Origin: DASTPP01 sp035762175
GTDB taxonomy: Bacteria; Myxococcota_A; Polyangia; Polyangiales; Polyangiaceae
DNA: 64,000 nucleotides
Assembly: GCA_035762175.1 (NCBI GenBank)
Contig: DASTPP010000238.1
Coordinates: 15,012-79,011 of the forward strand
Reading direction: 5' to 3'
The notes below the pieces were generated by a model, which saw only the letters and a list, made by a program, of their open reading frames with translations, was not told the origin of the DNA and made no database searches. Position numbers and translations under genes: made by a program. Every line of letters begins with the position of its first letter. The first letter of the stretch is position 1. Shown in pieces: positions 8,116 through 16,034 of this stretch.

Positions 8116-8582
8116 AGTGATACTTCCCTGGAGGGTGTATTGATGAAATGACGCGAGCAGCTAATAAAGAGCAAGAACGCCGCCACGCCGCGTTGCCGCC
8201 GAGCCAGGGTTCGCAACGCGGTAAGAACGTCGAGACTGGCCGGCGCGGGCTCGGCGACGCGATTGCGGCCTCGGGGGGGGCGGGCCGCCCCCGAAGCGCG
8301 CAGTGACGCCACGGGCTCGCAATCTCACCCCAACAAGGGCGCCACACGCGTGGCCATTGTCGAGCGCCCTCGGGGGGGCCCCACCGCTCCCGACGTCACG
8401 TCGGCCAATCGGGCGGGGCGCGGGCCACCCCCGAGCCTGCGTTGCTGCGTGTCGCGCAGGCCCGGCGTTCGAGGGCGTGAATCCGACGAGGCGCAGGTCG
8501 AGCTGCTACTGCTGGGGGCTCATCCTCGTCTTCGGGGCCCAGGGTCGGACGGGGTCGCAGCCGTTCGAGTCGCGAGGGTTCA
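8116..8582. other. Gene-free stretch upstream of the lipoprotein
   Basis: No convincing gene. The first 60 bases next to the lipoprotein start are AT-richer and probably carry its promoter. The remainder is GC-rich with G-runs and short self-complementary blocks. Confidence 0.4.
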
Positions 8583-8834
8583 TCAGGGCGTGGTCGTGTC
8601 GGGGCTCGCCTTCGGCCCGCGGTAGGCGAAGTAGAAGCCGAGGCCCAAGAGGGCCGCCGTCAGGGCGAGCAGGGCTGGGCGGTAGGCCGCGAGCCAGGCG
8701 CACGAGGCGGCCCCCCCGAGGCCGAGCGCGCCGAGCAAGAGAGGGCCGAGGCAGCACGACGACGCGGCCGCGGTGGCCACGAGGGCGGCCCCGAGCGAGG
8801 CCCGCTTCGGTCGATCGCGCCCCGAGCTCGACAC
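8583..8834 (-). CDS. Short MerT-like mercuric transport protein
   Basis: An 83-residue membrane protein. The first transmembrane helix carries the vicinal cysteine pair SSCCLGPLLLGALGLGG, which binds Hg(II) in MerT. The second helix reads YRPALLALTAALLGLGFYFAYRG, matching the second MerT helix. Classical MerT (about 116 residues) has a third helix with another cysteine pair; here the protein stops after two helices. No merR, merP or merA lies next to it, so it may take up Hg(II) or another soft metal on its own, or be a relic. ATG 8834 gives the expected short cytoplasmic N-terminus. Confidence 0.75.
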   Translation of the reverse strand: MSSSGRDRPKRASLGAALVATAAASSCCLGPLLLGALGLGGAASCAWLAAYRPALLALTAALLGLGFYFAYRGPKASPDTTTP

Positions 8835-8917
8835 GATTCGGTTGTCCGCCCAGGCCGCCGGCGCGTCAACGAGGCACCCCGCGGGGGCACGCGGGGGTGG
8901 GGGAGGCGGCCCTCCAG

Positions 8918-9034
8918 AAAAAAAAATCGTCGCCCCCCCAGAAAGCAGACAACCGGGCCGCCCCGCTGGCCGAGCAGACCTTTGTAACCGGCGGCGAAGG
9001 GCTGTCCGGCCCCAAGAAAGGGGGCGTTTGGACC
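8918..9034 (+). promoter_or_regulatory. Conserved leader of paralog B (A9 tract)
   Basis: Counterpart of the leader at 5409-5526. It has a 9-base A tract then TCG, TTTGTAACCGGCGGC, and AAAGGGGG shortly before GGACCATG. Its conservation between the paralogs, while the coding N-termini have diverged, argues that the leader itself is functional. Confidence 0.6.
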
Positions 9035-10234
9035 ATGGGACGCGAATCGTTCGAGCACGAGGTGGTGGTGAAGGTGGTGGGCCCGGCCGAGATGGGCGGG
9101 GCGGCGGGCGCGGGGCCTGAGGGCCCGGCTGATGTGGCCGGGGCGGCGGGCGTGGGGCCTGCGGTGGCCCTGGTCGAGACGGCTAGGGCGGCGGGCGCGC
9201 AGCAGGACGGATCGACCGAGACGGGCGCCGGCCAGGACGGGGAGGGCGAAGCGGGTGACGGGCACGCGGAGGGCGAAGCCGGCGAAGGGCTCGACGGCGA
9301 GGGCGGAGCGAGTGTCGAGCACGAAGAAGGTGGGGCGTGCGAGGCCGGGGTTCCGGAGCCGGTCGACGAGGCGAGCGTGGTCGAGTTCGTGCTGATGCAG
9401 AATTACCAGCCCGTGTGGGGGCGCTGGGCGATCAAGATGCTCAAGCCGGTGCTCGAGGCGCTCGACCCGAGCGAGCTGGTGCCGGCCGACGTCGACGTGG
9501 AGGGGGTGGTGACGTTCGTGGCCAGCATCGGTTGGCGCGACGCGGTGCTCGAGCGACGAATGCGCTTTTACCGACGGGGGGGCGAGCGCACCAACGGCCA
9601 CGTGCCGGTCGACTGGTTGCGGCGCCTCGTGTGGGTCGCCTGGCACGCGTGGCAGTCGCAGCGAAGGGCCGAGCTCGAGGCTTCCGACTCGACCATCTCG
9701 TTGAGCGACTTCAGGCGCGCCGTCGGCACGCTCCACCGCATGATAGCGGTGCTCGAGCGCGGCTACGAGGGCCGCGACGACGAGGTCGCGCTCGTCGTCG
9801 GCCGGCTGGACCAGCGTACGAGCAACCTCGGGGTCGTGGCCGAGAATCTTCTCACGCTCGCCGAGCTGTACGGGCGCGACGACGTGCGCGCCGTCATCGG
9901 GCACCACAAGCGGTTCTTTCTGGCCGACGCCGACGAGGCCGTGCGGCTGGCGGGGCTCTTGTCGGCCGCCCGCGGCGTCCGCAAAGAGGGCAAAGTACGG
10001 CGAAAGGCCGAGCGCACGCGGCGGGCGGTGACGCTCTTGGTCAAGGCGTACGAAGAGCACGCCCGGCGCGGGCGATCCATCTTCGCCGGGCGCGAAGACG
10101 TCGCGGCGACCTACCCCACGCTGGACACGGCGGCGCGCAGCCCGCGGCGCGAGCGTCCGGCGGGCGAGCCGTCGGGGGGCGAGGCGCCCGGCGGCGACGA
10201 GCCGGCGGGCGGGGGCGGCGAGAGCGGGGGGTGA
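9035..10234 (+). CDS. Paralog B of an unrecognised two-member protein family
   Basis: A 399-residue protein of no family I know. The N-terminal ~110 residues are a low-complexity Gly/Ala/Glu-rich acidic region. A helical body follows, beginning around VEFVLMQNYQPVWGRW and including VDWLRRLVWVAWHAWQ. The last part (YEEHA, REDVAATYPTL, TAARSPRRERP) aligns with paralog A, and an acidic Gly-rich tail ends in a normal TGA, so this copy shows the natural length. No signal peptide or membrane helix is seen, so it is probably cytoplasmic. The low-complexity head and tail around a helical core would suit a scaffold or partner-binding protein (inference). Confidence 0.8.
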   Translation: MGRESFEHEVVVKVVGPAEMGGAAGAGPEGPADVAGAAGVGPAVALVETARAAGAQQDGSTETGAGQDGEGEAGDGHAEGEAGEGLDGEGGASVEHEEGGACEAGVPEPVDEASVVEFVLMQNYQPVWGRWAIKMLKPVLEALDPSELVPADVDVEGVVTFVASIGWRDAVLERRMRFYRRGGERTNGHVPVDWLRRLVWVAWHAWQSQRRAELEASDSTISLSDFRRAVGTLHRMIAVLERGYEGRDDEVALVVGRLDQRTSNLGVVAENLLTLAELYGRDDVRAVIGHHKRFFLADADEAVRLAGLLSAARGVRKEGKVRRKAERTRRAVTLLVKAYEEHARRGRSIFAGREDVAATYPTLDTAARSPRRERPAGEPSGGEAPGGDEPAGGGGESGG

Positions 10235-10290
10235 GGGGGCCTCGGCGCCCGGGCCGTGCGCGGCCGCGCCGCTCGCGCTAGCGTCGGCCC

Positions 10291-10911
10291 GTGGCGCTGA
10301 GCGCTTCCGAGCTCGAGGCCCTCGACCGCGAGGGCTACGTCGTCGTCGCCGGCGCGCTCGACGGGGCGTGGCTCGCCCGGCTGCGGCGCGCCTTCGACGG
10401 CGCGCCCGCGCAGCGCGACGGCACGCAGCACGTTCGCCTGGGCGAGGCGACGCCCGAGATCGGGGCCTGGCGGGCGCTCGAGCGCCACCCCGTCATCGAG
10501 GCGGCGATCGGGCACATTCTCGGGCGGGCGTGCGCGATCGACGTGCACGGCCGCAACCCGCTCGCCGGCTTCGGGCAGCAGGGCCTGCACGCCGACTGGC
10601 GGCCGCGGGCCCCGGGCTCGCCCTACGCCGTGGTAACCGCCATTTGGATGGTCGACGACTTCACGCCCGACAACGGCGCGACGCGCGTCGTGCCCGGCTC
10701 GCACCGCTCGCTCGGGCCGCCGCCGAAGGCGCTCGCGCAGCCGCTCGCCCGGCACCCGGCCGAGACGATCATTACGGGCCGGGCCGGCAGCGTGCTCGTC
10801 TTCAACGGGCACCTCTGGCATTCGGGCCAGCGCAACGCGAGCGGCCGGCCGCGCCGCGCCGTGCAACTGGTCGCGGTGGCGTGCGACGCCGGCGCGAACG
10901 TCGAGCGGTAG
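10291..10911 (+). CDS. Phytanoyl-CoA dioxygenase (PhyH) family protein
   Basis: A 206-residue Fe(II)/2-oxoglutarate-dependent oxygenase of the PhyH family, on the short side for it. The metal triad is visible: H100 and D102 in GLHADWR, and a distal H177 in HLWHSG, with Arg residues following that would hold 2-oxoglutarate. The double-stranded beta-helix core is covered by AIWMVDDFTPDNGATRVVPGSH, a hallmark segment. The substrate is unknown; members hydroxylate small molecules or acyl groups. Starts with GTG at 10291, 56 bases after paralog B, so transcription with it is possible. Confidence 0.88.
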   Translation: MALSASELEALDREGYVVVAGALDGAWLARLRRAFDGAPAQRDGTQHVRLGEATPEIGAWRALERHPVIEAAIGHILGRACAIDVHGRNPLAGFGQQGLHADWRPRAPGSPYAVVTAIWMVDDFTPDNGATRVVPGSHRSLGPPPKALAQPLARHPAETIITGRAGSVLVFNGHLWHSGQRNASGRPRRAVQLVAVACDAGANVER

Positions 10912-10928
10912 CGGGGGGCGAGAGCGCT

Positions 10929-11369
10929 TCAGGGCGGGCGGCTCGAGAGGCTTCGGTCCCGCGACCACGCGGGCACGATGCCGGCGGCCCGCAGCCAGGC
11001 CTCGGCCCGCCCGAGCGCTTGCGCCCGCGAGTCGCAGACGGCGTAGGGGCAGGGCAGGGGCCGCAGGAGGAGCATCGTCGAGAGCACGAAGCGCGCGGCG
11101 GGCGACGAGAAGATGAAGGCGACGCCGAAGCACTTGTTCGCGATGAGAACGTGGTGCTCGGCGAGCCAGCGGTCCTGCACCCGGCGGTGCTGGGGCGTGG
11201 GCGGGGGCGCCTTCGCGACGTCCATCACCATGGCGAAGCGCCCGGGCCGCTGGTGTCGGGCCGTCATCGCCCGGACGTGGGCGCCGAACTCGGCGCCGCT
11301 CGGGCGGCGCAGGCTGGTGACAATGAAGAGCGCCTCGAGATCTTCGTACTCGAACGCCGGCCCGTCCAT
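10929..11369 (-). CDS. STAS/SpoIIAA-like domain protein
   Basis: A 146-residue single-domain protein of a type common in myxobacteria. The middle (FAMVMDVAKA) and the segment KCFGVAFIFSSPAARFVLS then PLPCPYAVCDSRAQAL follow the alternating strand/helix pattern of STAS/SpoIIAA-like folds. These usually act as regulatory or lipid-binding modules. No catalytic motif is apparent. It converges with the PhyH gene (17 bases between stops) and is not obviously in an operon. Assignment rests on recognition of the conserved pattern, so moderate certainty. Confidence 0.6.
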   Translation of the reverse strand: MDGPAFEYEDLEALFIVTSLRRPSGAEFGAHVRAMTARHQRPGRFAMVMDVAKAPPPTPQHRRVQDRWLAEHHVLIANKCFGVAFIFSSPAARFVLSTMLLLRPLPCPYAVCDSRAQALGRAEAWLRAAGIVPAWSRDRSLSSRPP

Positions 11370-11466
11370 CGCCGACGGAGATGAGTGGATCTCCTAGGGC
11401 GGGTCAAGGGGCTGCGGCGCCCCGGGGTCGGGGCGGCGTTTCAGGCGGCCGCGACGCCGCCCGCCC

Positions 11467-12309
11467 TCAGTTTTCGGAGGGGCAGCAAGGCGGACACGTT
11501 ACGGCATTGTCGAACGCGAGGGGGCCCGCCTCGCCCGCGGCGTCAGACGCCGCCTCGCCGGGCAGGTGGCGGGCTTCGCTATCGAGCGGAAAGAGGGCGA
11601 GCAGCTCGCCGCCCGCGTCGTCGATCGCGCGGTGAATCGACACGCCCTCGCAGCCCGGCTGAGCGAGCACTCGCTCGAGCACGTCGCGTCCGAAGAAGAC
11701 GGAGCGCAGGCCGCCGGGGTGGCGGCGCTGGTAGGCGCGCGCCCAGCGCCGCGCGGTGGCGCCGGGGATGGGAGCGCCGACGCCGCGGTGCAGGGGGGCG
11801 GCGTCGCTCTCGCCGTCGGCAGGGGGCGTGTCGGGGCAATTGGTCGGGCAGACGAGCCCGCTGTCGACGGCGAAGAAGCTGTCGTCGTCGTTCGTCATGG
11901 TCGCGAGCGACATGTCGTCGGGCAGGCGCTGGCCCTCGCGGTCGAGGGGCACGAGCACGAGGGTGGTGTCGCCCGCGTCGTTGATCGCAAGCTGCATCGA
12001 CACGCCCTCGGCGCCCGCGCGGCGCAAGACCGCCTCGAACGCCTCGCGACCGAAGTAGACCGAGCGCGTGCCCTCGGGGTGGCGCTCGACCCAGCGGCGG
12101 GCCCAGCGCAGGGCGTCGTCGCCCGAGATGACCGCGCCCACCCCGCGGTGAAAGGCGCCGGGGGGGGCGCTCGCCCGCGCCGCCTCGGCCCTCACCTCGA
12201 CCGGCCTGACTTCGTCGCCCGGGGGCCCGGGCCTCGCGCAGGCGTGCGCCGAGGCGAGGCAGGCGACGAGGGCGCCCAGTGACCAGAAGCGTTCGAACGG
12301 AGCTTTCAT
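11467..12309 (-). CDS. Lipoprotein with two tandem copies of a ~95-residue domain
   Basis: A 280-residue protein with an N-terminal signal ending in a lipobox-like ASAHAC. The mature part is a clear internal duplication. Each half begins HRGVGA, runs through RWARxxxxRHPxGxRSVxFGR, then a GVSxxxAI(N/D)DAG and a VPLD/FPLD strand, and closes with a Cys-rich end (CPTNCP in the first, CPPCCP in the second). The single-copy form resembles short hypothetical proteins I recall from Bacteroidetes. No enzyme motif is seen; the paired cysteines could form disulfides outside the cytoplasm. ATG 12309. Confidence 0.8.
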   Translation of the reverse strand: MKAPFERFWSLGALVACLASAHACARPGPPGDEVRPVEVRAEAARASAPPGAFHRGVGAVISGDDALRWARRWVERHPEGTRSVYFGREAFEAVLRRAGAEGVSMQLAINDAGDTTLVLVPLDREGQRLPDDMSLATMTNDDDSFFAVDSGLVCPTNCPDTPPADGESDAAPLHRGVGAPIPGATARRWARAYQRRHPGGLRSVFFGRDVLERVLAQPGCEGVSIHRAIDDAGGELLALFPLDSEARHLPGEAASDAAGEAGPLAFDNAVTCPPCCPSEN

Positions 12310-12562
12310 GACAGACCCCTCCCGCGTGTGCTTTGGGTTTCGTTTCGAGGCTGCGCAGAACGCCCGCCAGCGGGCGAAAGGTACGAGGGCGGGAAAGGCC
12401 CGCCTCGCGATCGGACAAGCGCAACAAGCCTTGCAGGGTGCGGGCGGAAGGGCGGCGCCGTCTGGCCGCCCGAGGCCCCCGCGCAGCCCACGCTACACTG
12501 GGTCGAACGGTCGGAGCAACGATGTCCGATTGCTTACGTGATATTGGCCGCGAGGGCGGCGC

Positions 12563-12711
12563 TCAGAGGTCGAAGGCCCAGCCGACCAGGACGTTGGCGA
12601 AGAAGCCGCCCGCGCCCTGGGCGAGGGGGGGGCGTGGCGCAGCTCGCCGCCGTCGCGCGTGCGCACGCGGACGCCCCCGGAGGGAGCGCTGTCCCAGACG
12701 TTGGGCCAGAA
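12563..12711 (-). pseudogene. C-terminal piece of split outer-membrane-protein gene
   Basis: This piece encodes RFWPNVWDSAPSGGVRVRTR, then GGELRHAP, and after a one-base frameshift in a C8 tract (about 12625-12632) the ending GGFFANVLVGWAFDL and stop. A terminal strand ending in an aromatic-rich FDL is typical of an outer-membrane barrel. It is the missing C-terminus of the fragment at 16035-16718: joining the two across the 8-bp duplicate GCGCAGGG restores one reading frame (PPLR-FWPN). Confidence 0.8.
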
Positions 12712-12744
12712 GCGCAGGGTCAGGGTCTTTTCGTTTGGTGCGGG

Positions 12745-13196
12745 CGTGAGACCGGGCCGAGCGAGTGCCTCGCTGGCCTTGGCCGCGAAGTCCCGGGGCG
12801 CCGAGGCAAGGCGCTCGTGCCCGGCGCCGCGTCGCGGGGTGAGCGCGGCGTTGCGAACGGCCGCGAAGGCGTGGGGGGCGTGCCCTGAGCGCACGCGGCA
12901 CGCGTCCTCGCCGAGCGTCACGTCCCGAACGAAGCGGCGAACGGCTCGAAGCCGCCCGGGCCGGCCCCCTCGGCCGGGGGCGAGGCGCCGGACTACCGGG
13001 CCAAGACGCTCTCGAGCGTGCGCGCGTCGAGAGCGCGAAAGACATTCGACAGCGTGGCGACGCAGGGCGTGAGCCGGCGGCGGAAGCCCAAGGCCGGAGC
13101 GAACGCGGGGCGGTCGCGCCCCCACTCGGCGATCGCCAACGGCGTCGTCGCGCCGCCGAGGACGGCGCCCCCGGGGTTCGTTGGGACACCGGGCAC
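12745..13196 (-). pseudogene. ISAs1-family transposase remnant
   Basis: Two recognisable pieces on the minus strand. At 13196-12993 is the N-terminal ISAs1/H-repeat associated domain (GGATTPLAIAEWGRD, then RRLTPCVATLSNVFRALDA), ended by a stop. At about 12935-12830 in another frame is the C-terminal FVRDVTLGEDACRVRSG followed by AFAAVRNAALT. Its reading continues to NEKTLTL at the IS terminal repeat. The whole central DDE catalytic region is deleted, so no active enzyme can be made. Confidence 0.8.
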
Positions 13197-13702
13197 CTGG
13201 CCAGGGCGCTCGATCGGACGCTCTTACACGGTTCGTCCTTGTTCGGGTGAGCCGCCCCCTCAAGGTGCTGAGCCCTACGCTGCCGACGAACGAGCTGACC
13301 CTGCGCTCTGGTGGGCTCGCTCGGTGCTGCCGGACTGTCGATCGGCGGCGCGTTCGTCGTCCTCGGCGCGGTCGCGGGCGGGTGCGTGCTGGCCGCGACC
13401 GAGAACGTTGCAGTCAGGCCACGCCGTTCGGCGGCACGCAATCGTGGCGAGAACGTCGCCGTTAAGCCCTGCAGCTCGGCAACAACCGTAGTATCGAACG
13501 GGTCGGCAAGTGGGGCCGCAGAAAGAGGTGTTCTACTTCGTGACGCCGTCGCGGCCGCCTCGGGTCGCGAGGGGCCCGCGTGGCGTTCGTCCCGCTGGCC
13601 AACTCGGCCCGACTTTTTCAACCATTTAAGAATTTAGGTGAGAACCCCGGCGGGGTTCATGTGGTTCACGTCCCCTCAGGGGCTGAAGAAAGGGCCTTCT
13701 CG

Positions 13703-14590
13703 ATGAAAAGCGCACTCTTGCTCGCTGCCCTCGCGATCGTCCAGGCAGGTTGCGCGGCGGAGCCCGACGCGGAAGGCGCGGGCGGCGTCGCGCAGGGCGC
13801 GGTGACGGCCGCGGCGGCCGCGGCGGCGACCCGCGACGACAACCTGGCGATGGGCAACCCGAGCGGCGCCACGGCCGACGTGGCGGACGCGGACAACTTC
13901 TTGATGGTAAAGCCGCAGTACGCCCTGTCGTACAACAACTCGCGGGGCGGCGCGAACTGGGTGAGCTGGCACCTGAGCTCGGCCTGGAAGGGCAGCGCGC
14001 CGCGCTCGGACACGTTCAAGACCGACACGAGCCTGCCGACGGGCTTTCTGCGCGTGAGCACGAGCTTTTACACGGGCACCGGCTTCGACCGCGGCCACCT
14101 CTGCCCCTCGGAAGACCGCGACGCGAGCAGCACCGACAACCTCGCGACCTTCTTGATGACCAACATCTTGCCCCAGGCGCCCGACAACAACCGCATCACC
14201 TGGAAGGCGCTCGAAACCTACGCGCGCAAGCTCGTCAAGCAGGGCAACGAGCTCTACATCGTGGCGGGCGGCCGGGGGTCGGGCGGCCAGGGCAGCGCGG
14301 GGGCGGCCGCGACCATTCACGGCGGCGACGTGACCGTGCCCTCGCACCTCTGGAAAGTGCTCGTGGTGCTGCCGGTGGGCTCGAATGACGTGGCGCGCGT
14401 CGACGACTCGACCCGCGTCATCGCCGTCGACATGCCGAACGACCAGAGCGTCAACTCGAAGGGCTGGGGCGAGTATCGCGTGAGCGTCGACGAGCTCGAG
14501 GCGCTGACGGGGTTCGACTTTCTGTCGAACGTGTCGGCCAGCGTCGAGGCGACGGTCGAGGCCCAGGTCGACGCCGGGCCGATCAAGTGA
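13703..14590 (+). CDS. DNA/RNA non-specific endonuclease, lipoprotein
   Basis: A 295-residue sugar-non-specific nuclease of the NucA/Endonuclease_NS type that cuts DNA and RNA outside the cytoplasm. The signal peptide has a lipobox with C17 (IVQAGC). The active site is present: D129-R-G-H132 in GFDRGHLCPSED, and the metal-binding Asn in the helix TNILPQAPDNN, followed by the family's ITWKALE segment. The start at 13703 (ATG) follows GAAGAAAGGG at ribosome-site distance. It is cargo of the IS-flanked region. Myxobacterial secreted nucleases usually serve feeding or biofilm DNA breakdown. No immunity gene is adjacent, although a SMI1/KNR4 gene lies 0.7 kb away. Confidence 0.92.
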   Translation: MKSALLLAALAIVQAGCAAEPDAEGAGGVAQGAVTAAAAAAATRDDNLAMGNPSGATADVADADNFLMVKPQYALSYNNSRGGANWVSWHLSSAWKGSAPRSDTFKTDTSLPTGFLRVSTSFYTGTGFDRGHLCPSEDRDASSTDNLATFLMTNILPQAPDNNRITWKALETYARKLVKQGNELYIVAGGRGSGGQGSAGAAATIHGGDVTVPSHLWKVLVVLPVGSNDVARVDDSTRVIAVDMPNDQSVNSKGWGEYRVSVDELEALTGFDFLSNVSASVEATVEAQVDAGPIK

Positions 14591-14653
14591 GCGGGGGGGC
14601 GTCGGGGTGAGCCCGACGCCCCCCCTCGATGGGAGGCACGTACGCCGCCTCAT

Positions 14654-14677
14654 GCGTTAGGCATAATGCCTAAGCGC
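14654..14677. terminator. Bidirectional hairpin between nuclease and yegP-like gene
   Basis: GCGTTAGGCAT and ATGCCTAAGCGC pair over about 10 bp around a single A. It sits between two convergent genes and covers the stop codon of the YegP-like gene, so it can serve both strands as a transcription end. Confidence 0.6.
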
Positions 14678-14858
14678 ACCCTTCGAGCTCAACGACAGCG
14701 GCGTCGGGCGCGCTCCTTTTCACACTTTCGATTCCGTTGTAGCAGCCACTTCGGCTCTCGTAAGCCTCGCTCTGGGCGATGGGCTCGCCATTGGCGGCTT
14801 TCAATCGGAAACGCCACCTCCCAGCGCTGTCGGTGTACACTTCGAATTTCGCGGCCAT
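14670..14858 (-). CDS. YegP-family (DUF1508) protein
   Basis: A 62-residue protein consisting of one DUF1508 unit: KFEVYTDSAGRWRFRLKAANGE, then SEAYESRSGCYNGIESVK, the typical strand-strand-helix pattern. These small cytoplasmic proteins are widespread and of unknown function. ATG 14858 gives the standard N-terminus (MAAKFEVY). It is part of the insertion cargo and converges with the nuclease. Confidence 0.9.
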   Translation of the reverse strand: MAAKFEVYTDSAGRWRFRLKAANGEPIAQSEAYESRSGCYNGIESVKRSAPDAAVVELEGCA

Positions 14859-15274
14859 GTTCGGGCTCCTTTCTGGTACAGTCGCACTTCGCCCCCCAAG
14901 GCGGGCCTTCTCCGCAAGAAGGCTGCAGCGAAGCCCTGCCGTTCGGGCGCAGTGCGATTGTAGTACTAAAAGATCATTCTGAGACCCGGAGGCCTATATG
15001 GCAAGCTGGTTCTAAGCAGGTCCGCAGAACAATTTCGACGCGGCCCCTGCAGCTCGCAGCCTGATGAGGCTGTCGCGGCAGCACCGAGGGTAAACTTTAT
15101 TTTGCGAACCTGCTTACGCCGCAAGGGCGGGCGCACACACGCAGGGGCGGTACGAGAGCACGCCACGGGGCGAGCTCGTGCGCGTCTGCCGAGAAATGAC
15201 TCAGCAGAACCAACCAATAGCGCGGGCCCGAGCGCGAGCGCGGGCGGCTCGGGCGCGAGTTCGCCTCCCTTCGG
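14859..15274. other. Gene-free stretch inside the insertion
   Basis: No convincing gene on either strand. Bases 14950-15130 are less GC-rich than the rest, and both the promoter of the YegP-like gene and decayed sequence may be present. Around 15225-15260 there is a GC-rich self-complementary block of alternating CGCGGGC/GCCCGAG units. Confidence 0.4.
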
Positions 15275-15718
15275 TTAGCCCTCGCCCCAGGTCGCGCCCT
15301 CGAGCCACGCGAGCAAGCCCCCCGCCACGACCGTGCGCGAGGCGTCATCATGCCAAAAGCTTAGAATCTGGCCGCGGGTGCCCCCCTTCGCGGGCGCGAG
15401 AGCCACCATGTGGTGATTGCCGGCCCCGTCATACGTGACGGGCACCCACTCGGGGACCCACCACTTCTTCTGCACGCCCTTGCCGGGGCGACCATGATCG
15501 TTGTCCCCGAAGGTGCCCGCGTCGAGCAGATCCTTCCAGATCTTCCACTCACTCACCATGCGAGACAGGGACAAAAGCTCGCGACCCTCGACCGCGGCAG
15601 GGTCGCCGGAGCCGTCGTGGCGGCGGTAGAACGCCACCACTTCTTCGGGCAGCGTGAGCCCGAGCGCCCTCTCTGCCGACGCAATCGACTTGCCGCTCGC
15701 CCCCCGCGCGAGCTTCAC
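15275..15718 (-). CDS. SMI1/KNR4 family protein
   Basis: A 147-residue SMI1/KNR4 (SUKH superfamily) protein. Visible family features are the N-terminal helix ERALGLTLPEEVVAFYRRHDG, the central KKWWVPEWVPVTYDGAGNHH, and the C-terminal GQILSFWHDDASRTVVAGG and LLAWLEG. Bacterial members often act as immunity proteins against secreted nuclease toxins; others are orphan regulators. A secreted endonuclease sits in the same mobile segment, but on the other strand and 0.7 kb away, so pairing is only a suggestion. Starts at GTG 15718; the upstream sequence does not offer a better start. Confidence 0.85.
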   Translation of the reverse strand: MKLARGASGKSIASAERALGLTLPEEVVAFYRRHDGSGDPAAVEGRELLSLSRMVSEWKIWKDLLDAGTFGDNDHGRPGKGVQKKWWVPEWVPVTYDGAGNHHMVALAPAKGGTRGQILSFWHDDASRTVVAGGLLAWLEGATWGEG

Positions 15719-15901
15719 CCCGGCGGCGTTGGCCTTAGTTTTCGCTCAGGTCGGGTCGAACCTCGTGACTCGGGCTCGGCTCATCCCGAGCCGAGTGGTC
15801 GTTTCAAAATGACCAAGCTCGACCCGATGCGCGCGAGAACAGCTCTACCGCATAACCCGCTGGGCTAGAGCGAGATTGGCCTCCTAAACCCCCCCCACGC
15901 G

Positions 15902-16033
15902 CAGGGTCTTTTCGTTTGGTGCGGGCGTGAGACCGAGCCGAGCGAGTGCCTCGCTGGCCTTGGCCGCGAAGTCCCCGGCATCACCGCATGGGCGGAGCGC
16001 CCGGACGGGCCTCAGCCAAACGAAAAGACCCTG
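15902..16033. mobile_element. Internally deleted 132-bp IS copy (MITE-like)
   Basis: Starts with CAGGGTCTTTTCGTTTGG and ends with its inverted copy. Bases 15902-15974 repeat 12721-12793 with one mismatch, that is, the 3' end of the ISAs1-type transposase. The other end follows after only about 40 unique bases. A solo, non-coding IS derivative abutting the left boundary of the insertion. Confidence 0.75.
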
Positions 16034-16034
16034 C

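Larger units (their letters stand above)
12721..16033. mobile_element. 3.3-kb ISAs1-related insertion with cargo genes
   Basis: The ends are inverted copies of CAGGGTCTTTTCGTTTGG (12721 inward on plus; 16033 inward on minus). Directly outside, GCGCAGGG occurs at both 12712-12719 and 16035-16042, an 8-bp direct repeat fitting the target duplication size of ISAs1-type elements; one unmatched base separates each repeat from the end. Inside are a transposase remnant, an endonuclease gene, a YegP gene, a SMI1/KNR4 gene and a second, internally deleted IS copy (15902-16033). It interrupts an outer-membrane-protein gene. The transposase is dead, so it could move now only with help from an intact copy elsewhere. 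Confidence 0.8.
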
